From Neoarius graeffei (Eukaryota; Chordata; Actinopteri; Siluriformes; Ariidae): a stretch of DNA of 64,000 bases. The stretch spans positions 46,917,021-46,981,020 of the forward strand of contig NC_083587.1 of the NCBI RefSeq assembly GCF_027579695.1. Direction: 5' to 3'. The notes under the pieces were generated by a model. It did not search any database. It had not been told where the DNA came from and saw only the letters and a program-made list of their open reading frames with translations. Positions 38,801 to 53,017 of the stretch are shown piece by piece. The stretch's first letter is position 1, and every line of letters begins with the position of its first letter. The position numbers and the translations under genes are program-made.

Positions 38801-41800
38801 GGAGGTGTTCCAGGCATGTCCCCCCGGGAGGAGGCCCCGGGGAAGACCCAGGACACGCTGGAGGGACTATGTCTCTCGGCTGGCCTGGGAACGCCTCGGT
38901 ATTCTTCCCGAGGAGCTGGCCGAGGTGTCTGGGGAAAGGGAAGTTTGGGCTTCCCTGCTTAGACTGCTGCCTCCGCGACCCGGTCCCGGATAAAGCGGAA
39001 GAAGACGAGACGAGATATATGGAATTATTTGGTAAAAAAAAAAAAAAAAAAAAAGTGTTAATGAAACCAGAATATGTTTTATATTTTAGATTCTTCAAAG
39101 TGGCACCTTTTGCTTAGATGACAGCTTTGCACATCTTGGCATTTTCTCAGTCAGCTTTATGAAGTAGTCACCTGGAATGACTTTCAGTTTACAGCTGTGC
39201 CTGGTCAAGAGTTAATTTCTTGAATTTCTTGACCTCTTAATGTGTTTGAGACCATCAGTTGTGTTGTGAAGAGGTAGAGTTAGTATACAGTGAATGGCCC
39301 TATCTGAGTACTGTTCTAATCCACATTATGCCAAGAACTACTCAACTAAGTAAAGAAAAACGACAGTCCATTACTTTAAGAAATGAAGGTCAGTCAGTCC
39401 GAAAAAGTTTGGGATGAGTTGGACCGCAGAGTGAAGGCAAAGCAGCCAACGAGTGCTCAGCACCTCTGGGAACTCCTTCAAGACTGTTGGAAAACCATTT
39501 TGAGTGATTACCTCATGAAGCTGATTGAGAGAATGTCAAGAGTGTGCAAAGCTGTACAGTAATCAAAGCAAAAGGTGCCTACTTTGAAGAATCTAAAATC
39601 TAAAACGTATTTTGGTTTGATTAACATTTTAAAGTTTACTAAATGATTCCTTACGTGTTGCTGAATAGTCTGGATGACTTCAGTATTAATTTACAAATGT
39701 AGGAAAAAAAAATTAAAAATAAAAACATTGAATTTGAAGGTGTTTCCAAACTTTTGACTGGTACTGTATACGGAGGTTTCAGTCACTGAAAACAGCTACT
39801 TTCGCAAGCTCTGGGCAGAGTGGAGATTTCTGAAAATTCCATCTTCAGACACTCGTGTAAATCGGGAAAACGAAGCAACAGTGGGCGAGAGGGCGCACGC
39901 GAATATAATGAGTCAGAGGTGTGAATCTGTCACCAAATGCCAATTGTCCCGGTTCTTCATGAAATCGCACGTGCACGCACAAATTCATTAGGTTAACTTT
40001 CAAATAACTGTTCTTGTGCACTTGCGACACCGGAGCCACTTTCCTGAATTTTGAGCTTCGGAGTATTGGCACTGTTTTCTGACCTTTTGTGCTTAAGCCT
40101 AGGTCACAACCGGATGTATGATTTTTTGGCTGTGCGATTTTTGGCATTTCCCAAATCGCTGCGTTTTTTTTGTTCGTGGAGAAAGACGCGCGTTGGCCGC
40201 AAGTTTGTCTTGCAACCTGAAAAAAACATAAGCGCCCGTAGAGTTTGTTTGACATGACAAAGAACCTCTGCGGCCGGTCTGCGGCCAGTCTACGGCTTGA
40301 AAATCAGCACGTCACACGCGCGCCCTCCGTGCGTTTCTTGCACGTAGACCGGCCGTAGGAGCACGTACGGCCGGTTGTGACCAAGGCTTTAGTGAAAGAC
40401 ACTTCATTACACTCCACTGACTGACTTCCAATTCCGGACTTTTTTGAAAATGTAAAATATAGGCCTGCGAGATGTTTTTTTGGGACTTAATTCGCGTTGG
40501 TCCTTCACTATTAATTTTTGAGACTGACGAGGCACTAAATACTGTGGAATTATTTTCTCCTTACTATGAAGTTTGGCATCTTAAACAAGTGTCGGGAAAT
40601 CTTGCAGCCCGACTCTGCAGCCTCCACTGTTTAAGCGAACTGCTGAAACCATAATGTTTAAAGATTAAATCGTAGGCTAATCAAACCAAAGAAAAACACA
40701 GCCTTTCCAGAATGTTGTCTGCCGAAGCCTGTTTAACCTACAAAAGGCTTAATAGGTCTTCAACAGGGCTGTTTAGATTTTTTACCACCTTTCAATAGGC
40801 AAATATCATTATTGTTATTACTGCTACAATAGGCCTAGTATTAGTAGTAGGCAAGTAGTTGCCTAGTAGTAGGACAGCCAAATTGTTTCATCAGTGGAGC
40901 TGCCGTTAAAAGGAAACTGATGCGGAGCGCCGCGGCTCGCCTCGGGATGAATCGCGTCCCGAGGCGCGGGGCTGGCCCGCCCTGGCAGCGCTGGTTCGTT
41001 GGGGAGAGGGCAGAGGTCGCTGGCTGCCAAGTTTGGGGACCTCCCCTGGCCAAGTTACGAGCGTGCAAAGTCGGGCTGGAGCCACCGATAGAAATGAAAC
41101 TCAAGCCGAGCACCGCGGCTCGCTGCCTCCGCCGAGCCTCCCCGGGACTAGACAGTAGCGGAGGCTGGATTTATTTATTTATGCCTATCTAGCGCAACAA
41201 CTTATTCCTTTACATATACTCAAACATAGCACAAGAAAGGGTTCAACAACAGGCAATCACAGCAGCTTGGTTAAGTTCTAAATCACGTCGGTGTCAGACC
41301 TACCGTATGGGCCTACCCTCCACCCTTTTTTTTTTCCTCGGATCTGCATCAATCTCATTATTGACCTTTAGCGCTCCCAGTTGACGGAAATCCGTCGTAG
41401 CGACGGAAAACTTTAATCCATGCGCAATGCATGATGAGATATATTGCTTGGTTAGTGACCATCAGTTGTACACTACTTTTCATGATGCATTGTGGGATAC
41501 TTTGAGTGCACTCTATAGGGTGTAAATAATCCTCACTAAGGTTTCAGACAGCACTACAAAGTGGCGTCCGCACTATATAGTCCAAAGACATGCAGTTAGG
41601 TTGACGTGGGGCGGCCTTGGGCTGAGGTGCCCTTCAGCGAGGTACCGAACCCCTGACTGCTCCCCGGGCGCTCTGGTGTGGCTGCCCACTGCTCTGGGTG
41701 TGCGCATGTGTTCACTGCTTCAGATGGGTTAAATGCAGAGGATGAATTTCACTGTACTTGAAGTGTGCATGTGACAAAATAAAGGTTTCTTCTATAGTGC

Positions 41801-42355
41801 CCTATATAGTGAGTAGGGAGCGATTTCGGACACAGAGTAAGTCTGAAATTGTTTCCATGGAAACATGAAAAATTTTAATTTCTCAAATTTCTTAGTATGG
41901 AAAGGCACATCTAGATCACCTTGTTAACATGTATACCAAGTTTCAAATCAGTATCATAAATAGTTTTGGATATATGCTCCGGAAACAAACGTTGATCTTA
42001 AAAACTAAGTCAAAATCTATTTTTTAATGTAAAAATTTGAAAAATACTTTTTTTTTTTTCTGAAAATACAAAATGGCAAAAGGCACCAGTTCACATGTTG
42101 CTTGATATGTATGCAAAGTTTCATGAAGATATCATCAGTAGTTTTAAAAAGATATGGCCCAGAAACGAAAATGTGACTGGATGGACGGAACCCGTTTCTA
42201 TATCCCCTGCCAAATTTAAAAAGAAACTTACGCAGTAAAGACGTTGAGTGCGTCAAGTTTCACATTACTACAAAATGTTCCTTTATCACTGGTAACACAT
42301 GGTCAAATAACACATGTTAAACTATTAATACTTTGGCTTCAAATCAGTTCTGGAG

Positions 42356-42413
<58 letters not shown>

Positions 42414-45400
42414 TGCGCATCATAGTGAGACTTTATACACAGATTGACAAATTCTACAAGCTACATTTGCCTTTTTTCAGCTAGAAACCATAATGGGTGT
42501 CAAAACCGTTTCTAACATCCAGTCACTATGAAATACGTAACACAAAGTTCTTGCTATTATTAACATTATTAACCCTTAAGGGTCAATAAAGAAAAAATAA
42601 AGATGAAATTAAAAAAGTTAAAGGGGTACCAAATATAATATATACACAGTTGCTGATGTGACAAAGTAACATATTTTTTAAGTATTCTATCAAATTTATA
42701 TACTAGAAAACAACGAAATATCTTGGTAATTGTAAATATAATACTTTATACGCTAAACCGCACAAGAGTCGCCATTTTTAAAAGACCGTGACGTCAGCGC
42801 TACCCACTGCACTAGCGGAACTCTCCGAAATAGAGGAGATAAGCGTGTAATCATGGCGTCGGGCGCATCAAGTGAAAGCGACAGCTCTGTCGAATCATAC
42901 GAAGAGATCCCGCAAGACACACTGCAAGCAGGCTATGGCTTAGAAGGGTACCAGTTTGAACCTAGGAGAGGTACTCTCGACTCCGGTGATGAAATAAGAG
43001 AAGAAAGCTCGGATGACGGCGAGGATGAGACTGATGCTGACCATGGGCATGGCGAGCGTGGGGCAGAGTGTCCGCGTGCAGGTGACACGGCGTGGTGCTC
43101 GTGCGGAAAACGTAACGTGGAGTTGCTCACGAGTCCAGCAGAATTTATTTGCTGCAATGAGATAGGCGCCACCCGTGGACTTGCGAAATCGTCGCAAGAG
43201 GCAGAAACAGGTATTTCACACGTGCTATTCCCAACCTCAGTGAGCCAACACAACTGGGCACATACATACGTCATGAGTGTTACGCAGAGAAAATGAACGT
43301 GCATTCTGATTGGATAAAATTAATATCATGGCGGGCTGTTCAAACTGCGGAAACAGTTTGCTCGAGCTACTTTCAAAACACTATAACTTTCCAACCTTAG
43401 AACAAAAAACTTTTGTAAGTCTTGAATAAGGTTCGTTAATGTGTGTTTTATTGTTATATTTACTCTATATATTGCCCTCTGTTCCCCTTTAAAGAAGAGG
43501 AAAGAACTTGATACGTGAGACTATAAGAATAGAAATGATGAACTGAAGTGAGCAGAGTATGCATGTGGACTCGATTTACTTTTTGTCACTGTAACGTTAC
43601 CCAAAAAGCTCATTGCAATTTATATTCAAGTGTGTGTGTGTGTGTGTACCTGTCAGTGTTGAGAAAAGGAAACTGAAGTAATCCATGTCCCGCACTGGCA
43701 CATCCTGCGAACTGCTGGACCAGCCACTTAAAGGAGACCTGCACAAGACCACACACACACACACACACATTACTGCGCAGTGGTCCAGCACTGATCTGCT
43801 CTCCCGTTACAATGTGCCCCACTGTGCTTGTGTGTGCACTGAAAATGTCAATCTAAAAATACCAGACACCTGAGATTCCCCCATTTCCTCTAAGAACACA
43901 TTTAAAAAGTGGCCAGTGTTAATATACGAACGTTCACACATGGCTGCGGAGAACACGATCTGATGCACAGAACCCCTATCCTTACTTTACCTCCGCTGGT
44001 TCAACTAAGCACACGGGTGGATTTTCGTCGCTGGATTTTCCTCCAGAACCTTCTTGAACTAGACGCCATCCAAATCGGGCCGGTAATCAGTCCTCGAGTC
44101 TCCGAACGCATTTTAACATCGAACAGTGAGAATCAATTACTGTGTTTTGACTTGAGAAGGGTGTTTTAAGTGATTTTCCCCCCTCCCAATCGCATTTAAT
44201 TGAATAAAGCCTGTGATAGTATTATTATTATTCACTAGTATTTTATTAATCGGTAGTTCTTCGGTAACAGAATTACATTCACAGCAAAATGTAACTTTTT
44301 TTTTGTTGCAGTACTCAAAATAATGGTATTAAATAAAAAAAAAATTCATACTGTAATGTGGTACCTTTTGACCCTAAAAAAAGCATCCATGTTTAAAGCT
44401 AGATGGCCTTTCGATTTCATAAAAATGGTGAAATTTAGTTCCCTCTGAAATTTGGCCATTGTGATATATATTTATTTCTGTAATATCTCACAAACTATCA
44501 GGCCATTCTGTGGCTGCGAAGTTATTTAATTTAAGAGGATTCCCGAGCAAATAACGTGCCTGAAAAATCGCTCGCTTTGCGCAGTCAAGCAGACAGAGAA
44601 AGTCCGGTGTGCGCATGCGCAGGTACCACCTTCTTCTTCTTCTTTTGGGTTTTACGGCAGCCGGCATCCACAGTGTTGTATTACTGCCATCTACAGGTTT
44701 ACCTTGACCATGCACTGACCGTTCCATCATTCTGTCGCTAAACGAACAGCTGATCACACCGAGGTGCTCGCTGACCGCCGATATTTATTAGTTTGGTCCT
44801 GCGTTTCCTTTCCTTCGCATATAACATAACGTCTTTTCTTCTCACTTTCCGTTACTGTAGTCGGTCTTTCACGTTTCGTTTGCGTCCTCCGTTTTCCTCT
44901 GCTGTTTCAAATTTGTATCCCACAATGCCTTGCGTGAACGGGGAAAGCCCACCACGTGATGCATGACGTAGCATATTGAATTGGGTCATGGTGAAGCAGG
45001 AAAAAATAGCGGAGAATTTAGGGCCACGTGGCCTTAAATGCATTAATTGTTCTATTAAATAAAAACTAATAAAATTGGAAGTCTGTGATTCGAATTCTGT
45101 AGCTTTCGGTCCACTAAACAAAATAATTGGGTGTCGAGGAAAATTCTTTTTGTGACCTAAACTTAAAATCTGAAAGGCAGTCTACCTTTAAATTATATTG
45201 TGTATATCCACCTTTTAAACAGAGCAGATAGCAAGGAATCTGCCCGGGCAAATTCCCGGAACAGTCTGAAAATGCATCTTTACATAATGATGATTCCCGT
45301 GCCCTATTGTTCATGTACCTGAAATCAGTGCAATTGTAGTATATTGAATTGGGTCATGATGAAGCAGGAAAAAATAGCAGAGAATTTAGGGCCACGTGGT

Positions 45401-45500
45401 CCTAAATTCATTAATTATTCTATTTAAAAAAAAAAAAAACGAATAAAATTGGAAGTCTGGGATTCGAATCCAGTAGCTTTCAGTCCACTAAGAAAAATAA

Positions 45501-45545
<45 letters not shown>

Positions 45546-46248
45546 TGGGTGTCGGGGAAAATTCTTTTTATGACCTACACTTGAAAATTCTGAAAGGCGG
45601 TATAGCTTTAACTCTGAATGCAAAATCTTTTATGAGGAAAGAAAAGTCAGTAACGGAATTACATCAGAAAAAAAACGAACTTTCATTTTGTAAAATTCAA
45701 ACCAAGATTTCTCTGACGTGACATTGCTATAACTGGGCTGATGATTTTTAAATATGGTTTTCAGTACATTTTGCCTTGGAGCCCATACTTTAGCAACATC
45801 ACTGAGCCGACAAGTTAAGGCAATATAAAGAATTTCATAATTTTGTCCTCTCTGCTGAAGAATTGCCCTGATATACAGTGTTAATTCATAACAGCATTAT
45901 CAAGTTATTATACATACCTTTAACTTCTTATTGTTATTAGGTCACGTGAATTGAACAAGTTTAATCCAAAAAACAAAAAATATAAATTAAATAAATGTCT
46001 ACTTGGACCTAATGTGGTCTGTTGGTGGAAAGTTGGCTCTGATAAACAGCTAACTGGACATGTTTGAATAATGAGCCTAATATTTATATGGTCATGAAAT
46101 AAATCTATACTGAGGGGCCTGCGAAATTTATTTTACAGTTAAACACTGGCTTTTGCATTGGATATGCTTTTACATGGCTATGCATTTTGCAGCTGCAGTA
46201 TTTGGTTAAAAAAAAAAAAAAAGAGGGTAAAGTAGTCATTTGTCATTC

Positions 46249-46281
<33 letters not shown>

Positions 46282-46338
46282 TACATATATATACACACAT
46301 ACATATATATACACACATACATATATATACACACATAC

Positions 46339-46412
<74 letters not shown>

Positions 46413-49052
46413 TGATTCCACGCTTATGGTTACTGAAATGGGGACATGAACTTATTCACCTAAAACCATTTCTTTTTTTACCATCAGGTCACAAAACATA
46501 TAATCTTTAATGAATGATATGTTAAAAGATAACTTTAATTTTCTGAGATGTAATAAAAACATATTTATATGCCAAAGTCAAGCCTATGAGTTCCAAAATG
46601 ATGTCTGTTCCATTACTTCTGTTACGATTGTCCATCTCGCGTCTGTTACAAATTAATTACAATCTAGCTATATACCATGTTAATCTTATTGAAAGAATGT
46701 GTATGTTTATTCTACTACACATGTTTATTAATTATATTTGCTAAAACATCACCTTCCTATGTTTCAAAAAGTAATTCTACATTGTTAAAATTGAGAATAT
46801 ATATGTCCACAACACTTCTGTTACATTCTGACTTTGGCATATAAATATGTTTTTATTACATCTCAGAAAATTAAAGTTATCTTTTAACATATCATTCATT
46901 AAAGATTACATGTTTTGTGACCTGATGGTAAAAAAAGAAATGGTTTTAGGTGAATTTTTAAAAATAAGTTCATGTCCCCATTTCAGTACCCATAAGCGTG
47001 GAATCACTCATATATATAAATAAATTTTTTGTTAATTGTTCTTACCATACTGGCTTCTACAATCTATTTCCTTTCAATTGCAACTGTAAATAAACTGAAT
47101 AAATAAAACACAGCCTTAAAAAAAAAAAGAATCCTTATTTTCTTTAACATGTTAAGAAGTTAAAAAAAAAAAAACTCAACGGAAACGCTGACGTGCATTT
47201 TAAAACAACTTAAAAAGACCCAAACTGCCACTTTACTGGATCGCTGAGATAATTAGAGAACCGTTTCAGAGTCATGCTTTTCTAGAAAAAGGGAAGAAAT
47301 TTGAGTGAGGCTGCTCATGCCTCTGTGTGTGTGTGTGTGTGTGTGTGTGTCCATACGAGTGTGTGCTGCGCATTCAAGGACAATATGCTCACTGTTTCTG
47401 CTAACCGCACTATTTTAGATTGGGCAGTGGAGGAGAGTGGGATGAAGAAATGATTTCAATTTGCATGTGGAACCAGTTCATGTGATGTGTTCAAATATCT
47501 CAACCATCAATCATGGGGTGCGCGCGCACACACACACACACCAGGTTTCTGTCCTGTTCAAATGAAGCTATTACAGCACTCTGTGCTTCATTTATTTACT
47601 GTATTTGTCATATATTAATGAATCTCATTAATGCATACATTTATTTTTTTTTTTAAATGGAGGATCTATAGACGAGGAAAAAAAAAACCCAACAAATTTT
47701 AGAAGCTACAAATAATTTCTTTTCTCCAAAGACTATGGAGAATCTCAATGATGCTCAATGGCTTTCTTTGTTCACCTTCACACTGTTCATCTGGACGCAA
47801 TTCTCTTGTTGTGAAATAACTGAATCTTGCTGTTACGGCTGCATGATCCATATAAACCAAACGCATCGAACGTCCACTGGAAAAAGCTGACGTGTTTAAT
47901 TATTCAGCAGGAAACGTGACGTCTGCGTACAGGCCTGGGTGCTGCTGTAATCGGATTTCTATGTTGTGTGCATTTTATAATGAAATGAACTTCCATCAGT
48001 TCACAAGCATATGGACTGTACACGGGTCACATAGAGATCCATTTACACGCTGGTTTTACATCCGGGCTTTTCTAATAACTCATCTGGGCCTGGAATTAAA
48101 TTAACCTCTAAGGTACATGGTGTAGGACGTCCCCAGTGAAGTACAGGTGTGTGTATGATCTATATTCTCTTGTACAATTTTTTTTACATGAAAATATACT
48201 GTATTATGCTACACCGGTGTAAATTAAAACACCACCACAAATGATTTCTAGTTGTCACACTTTGTAAGGAAGGAAACAAGAGTCATCAGGAGATGACATA
48301 TCCCTCCGGCCCCTATGTGAAACCCCACTCCAAATTTTCCTAAGCTGAATTGGTTGCCATGGAAATACAGAAAATCATAGAAATCCCAAAATGTCAAAAG
48401 GCACAACTCTTAACATAACTGTCAGGTTTCATGAAAAAGAAAAAAAAAAAAATCCTAATAATTTTTGAGTTATGCTCCGGGAATTAAATGTTTAGACAGA
48501 CAGACAGCTATAGCCCCTGCATTATATGTTGGGGGGGATTGGAGAAAAAAAAATGGCTTGAACATTAGGAAGAAAAAAAAAAAACCTCCAATTTTTTTCC
48601 GTACAGTTTTGTCCACATATGTCGGTCAAACAATATTCTGAAAGCTTTCCGGGTGTTGAAATGTTAATGTATTGTTTGAGATAAAATGGAATAAAATTTT
48701 CACTAGATTTTAATTTAAAGTCCATGTACTGCACCTTAATTTTTTATTACGAATAAAGTAGTCTATGGAAGACTCGGATTAAGATTGGAATGCTTAAAAC
48801 AAACAAACAAACAAACAAACAAACAAAGGATTCTTAATAATTTTGAAATTTATACAATCATTGAATCCATAGCATTGGAGTCTTTGAAAACCCAGATAGT
48901 TGTATTATTTATTGAATTAATTAATTTAAGTAGCTTTATTTCAGTGTTTCAACAAGTCACATTTTTCCAAAATAAAAACCAGCCATAAATATTCCAAAAT
49001 CATCCCTTTTTCGGATATTCAAAAACGATTGTGCTTGAATTTAAGCAGTTTG

Positions 49053-49109
<57 letters not shown>

Positions 49110-51469
49110 CACAACACTAGTTAAGCATCTGCGATTTCCAGGGATAGACAAAGGAAGTCAATCCTGGAATGAGAGACTGAACTGGATGGATATCGGTTCA
49201 CTGCTTTCCAAACCCGGCTGCATTTGCTTTTCACAGAGTAGCCCAGATTGGAATTTGGGAAAACCGAGTGGGGGGGGGAACCAAAACCTATTTGAATATA
49301 GAAACTTCTTTTTTTTTTTAAGTGTGAAATTTAAAATGTGAATTTCTAAAGAATGAACATTTCAAGGAGGTTAATTCAAAAACAAATACATACAGATGTG
49401 TGAACGTATTTCTATGCCATGAATTCAGTGATGTTTAAATTTCATTGTTGAAAATACAAAACTTTTAACGTTCAAATCTTTGTCAAAATCTTTTTGCTCC
49501 CACAATATTCCGATCTCACACTCTGTGTTCCCAGGATAATCTTCACGTCCACTGCAACCCTGATCAGGTTGAACTAATGATTTTCTAATGTTAAAAGTAT
49601 TATTAATACTACTACTACTATTATTACTACTACTACTACTACTACTAATAATAATAATAATAAAAATGGTAATGATGAGTAATTTGTTATAAACCCGCCA
49701 TATATTATCTTTTTAATTTAGTGAATTTAATCTGAATTCAAACTTTTCTCGAGTTCAAACTTAGTGATTTCAAACCCTCACAAAAAGCAGTTCAACTTCT
49801 TTACCTGATATTAGATAATTTACATATGTTCACTCAAAATACCGAACAAAATTAGCCTTTTCTTTACTAATACATGATGAAGGCCAGCACAGAGAACTCT
49901 TTTACCACATCAAGCCTTGTTTACCGAACACGACTAAACTTCTGCATGTGCTCCACGTACAGACCTAAGCAGTTATTTCACGAAACAAAGGATCCTAGAT
50001 CATTATCAACAAGCCACTACGCAAACCATTTTATCAAATTATTCTCTCAGGCAAGCTTACGTCGGTCTCCATTACGAAAAGTCAACTTTTTTTTACCAAA
50101 AACTGGAGCAAGCTCTTAATGCAGAACACAGGATCAGATGTTAGATGACGACAATTAACACTTAAGATAAGAGCAAGCTTGCGTTATGACTTGAAATGTT
50201 GTAACAATTATTTAGTTAAGTAAAGCAAGCGATGTGTGAACAGGATACGGAGATGCATTTCAGATTCTTCGGAGGATTTCGCAAACGTGTGCTTAATTTT
50301 AACTGACTGACTCGAGTCAGATTTGGTTCTTCAAACAGTTGTCTGGATCAGAATTTTAGAATAGAATAGAATGCCTTTATTGTCACTATACACATGTACA
50401 ACGAGATTAAAGCTTCTCCAATAACAGTGCAAACAGCGTGTAGAGAGGGAGAGAGAGAGGAAGAGGGGAAAAAAAACCTAACCTGGAGCCACTTTTCTTT
50501 TTGTTCTTTGTAGAAAACTTGTTTGAAATTACATCTGAACAATTCTGAGTGGATTTTCAAATAAAAAGACAATGACAAAAATACTGTACATCTCGACCAT
50601 GAATTGAAAAATAAACACACACTGAACATGGAGAGAATAAAGCTACTAAATTTCTTTTTATAATGTTGGTCGTTGGTTACAGAAAGACTGCGTCCATAAA
50701 AAAAAATACATTTTATTTATTTTAAATCTTCAGAAAATCGAATAAAAAGGCATAAACTTTTTCAAATTGAGCTTCAAGTTCATTTTAATAGAGAATTATA
50801 GAAACACTCCTACGAAGTCTTAGGCGCTTAACTCACATGAACGTTACAACTTAAGCCTGCTACCACTATATCGACAGACAAGTGTTGTATTGCTGTATTT
50901 TGCTGGCATGGTTTTGGGTCGACTCGTCCCGAGAGCAAAGCGTCGCTGCAAATCCTTACGAAGTCGTTCTGACTGATCAGCTTTGCCCCGTGATGAAACA
51001 GTTCTCTCCCGATGAGAGCGGGCTCTTCAACGATGACCCCGCCCCATCCACAGGGGTCAGTGAATAGTTTGAGGAGCATGAAAATGATGTAAAAATCACA
51101 TGCCATGGCTTTTACAGTCACCAGACAGCAAAAGAATTGAAGACTTCTGGGAGATTTTGGACTGCTGTGTGTTAGACTCAGTGATCAAAGCGTCAAGTTA
51201 GAGAATACCGTTTGGAAGAATGGTGCTCATAGTTGCAGTACAGTTTCACAGACTTGTGGTTTAGGATGTGGTCAGGGGTTTGAATGACCCACGGCATGCA
51301 GTGATTGCCAAATATAAAGGGACGATGCAAAGTGTATAAACGGTGCAATACTGCCCCCTACTGCTTATACAGAATGGCAACCAGTAGCCATTACCTCTTG
51401 TTCCTTTATTCCTGTTTATGCTCCATCCTCATCCTGGTGAGCAAACAGCCCTGAGGAACTGAAGTGTAG

Positions 51470-51529
<60 letters not shown>

Positions 51530-51644
51530 CTCTCTCTCTCTCTCTGTGTGTGTTCGCAGACAGAGCTCCCATTAGAATTGTAAGAAAATACACAAATAAA
51601 AGAGTGGCTTTAGGCTAGTGTCTAAAAACCACAGTGGGGCCACA

Positions 51645-51688
<44 letters not shown>

Positions 51689-52969
51689 GCATAGGGATGA
51701 CTTCAGAATATGCCGTCAATCATTCACTACTCGGGTCCCACAATTCAACACGGACCCCCCCCGCAAAAAAATTGCAGCCATTCCTCAGAGAATATGAAAA
51801 CTTCAAGGAATGTAAATCCGTGTTTTGCAACAAGCCCCATGTCCAAGTACGGTGCCGGTCTCAAATAATAAAATCTACACTAACAGGAATACATTGCACC
51901 TGGATGCTGGATGACTTCTGGTTTAACTGGAGGCTTTGTTCCGACCAAGCAGAGCCAATGACAAATGGGCACAGGCTGATCAGGCATTAAGAAGGAAATT
52001 AAACTGCCCTTAATCGTGCTCTGGCTGCTTAAATTGGTTGATTCTATTACGGGTGTAAACTTCTCGACTGCTGTCTCTGCTTAGCTGCCATGAACATTCT
52101 GAAGTCAAGCTGTCACACCTGTCTGGGGGTGTGGGGTTCGAGTCAAGAGTCAATGAACACACACCCACACCCACACCTTTGCATCTGTTCTCAAAATCGC
52201 ATGTTCCTGCACATGGTGTTGATCGGAGATATTATAAAGTGTTTGTATCTGAGCAGCAGATTACATAAGAGAGCACTTTTCAGATTAAACAAGAAAACAG
52301 AATGAAGGCTGCTGGGTTTTGGTGCAAAATGAAGAAGCGAGTGTGACCGTCAAAGTGTCCAGAAGAACTGTGGCTGGTTCTGGAAGACGCTCAGTAAAAC
52401 CTACAGCTCGTTTCCTTTTTAAACTGCACTCATTGTACCAGAGACGACTATTTATTTATTTAAAGCAAAGGGTCGTCTCACACCAAATATCGGCTTTGTT
52501 TCATTTATTACGGCTTATAGTGGTTTTTGTTTAATGTTGAAACATTTAATTTCTTTTATTTTAAGCCATTTTTGGTCTCCAGCGTTTCTTTACATGCGCC
52601 TAAGACTTTTGCACACTACTGTACAAGTAGAATTCTTTAATCTGATTGGTCAGAAGGTGTTGATTCATTGACTAACAGTAGCTCTGACTGTAATTCAAGT
52701 CACAGGGTTATATTAACACACTCATCCTCATTCGTTGTTGTTTCTCCAGTATTGGAGCAACTCGTTCAGAAGGACTTGGACAGAGAACGCTCCACATAAA
52801 CAAATAACACAATTAAAAACATACTATTTACAGCTTTTAGTGAGGGGATATTTATTACAAATTTACGGAAGGAGTTTCTCGTGTCAGCACTGGACAAAAT
52901 TCAGGACCGAAAAAAAGTTTATGCATTCCAGCTTCTTAGTAAGATGAGAAGCTGTATTTTTTCCTCTTA

Positions 52970-53017
<48 letters not shown>

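Larger units (their letters stand above)
38414..39766. mobile_element. Tc1-type element ('CAGTACCAGTCAAAAGTTTG' ends)
   Basis: Inverted ends CAGTACCAGTCAAAAGTTTG, right flank TA (39767-39768). A very common fish family. The interior holds a decayed transposase region (about 39320-39560 matches ..[13 protein letters not shown] and [17 protein letters not shown] blocks). Interrupted by a LINE 3' end. Confidence 0.8.
37091..41839. mobile_element. large composite element ('CGCTCCCTACTC' ends)
   Basis: The left margin has TCTGTGTCCAAAATCACTC and CGCTCCCTACTCCCTATATA; the right margin has the inverse, TATATAGTGAGTAGGGAGCG and ATTTCGGACACAGA. TAAGTCTG flanks both sides, suggesting a target duplication. 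It carries a Tc1-type element, a LINE end, a Harbinger MITE, a SINE-like piece and a GC-rich island. Boundaries are approximate. Confidence 0.5.

Noticed and set aside
46187..46449. Tyr/Ile/Thr-His repeat frames
   Set aside because: Translation of the (TA)n/(CA)n microsatellite. The same applies to the Thr-His frames at 26542-26863.
50828..51121. 97-codon minus-strand frame ending [10 protein letters not shown]..
   Set aside because: It is the shadow of the plus-strand Tc1 transposase relic ([19 protein letters not shown]).
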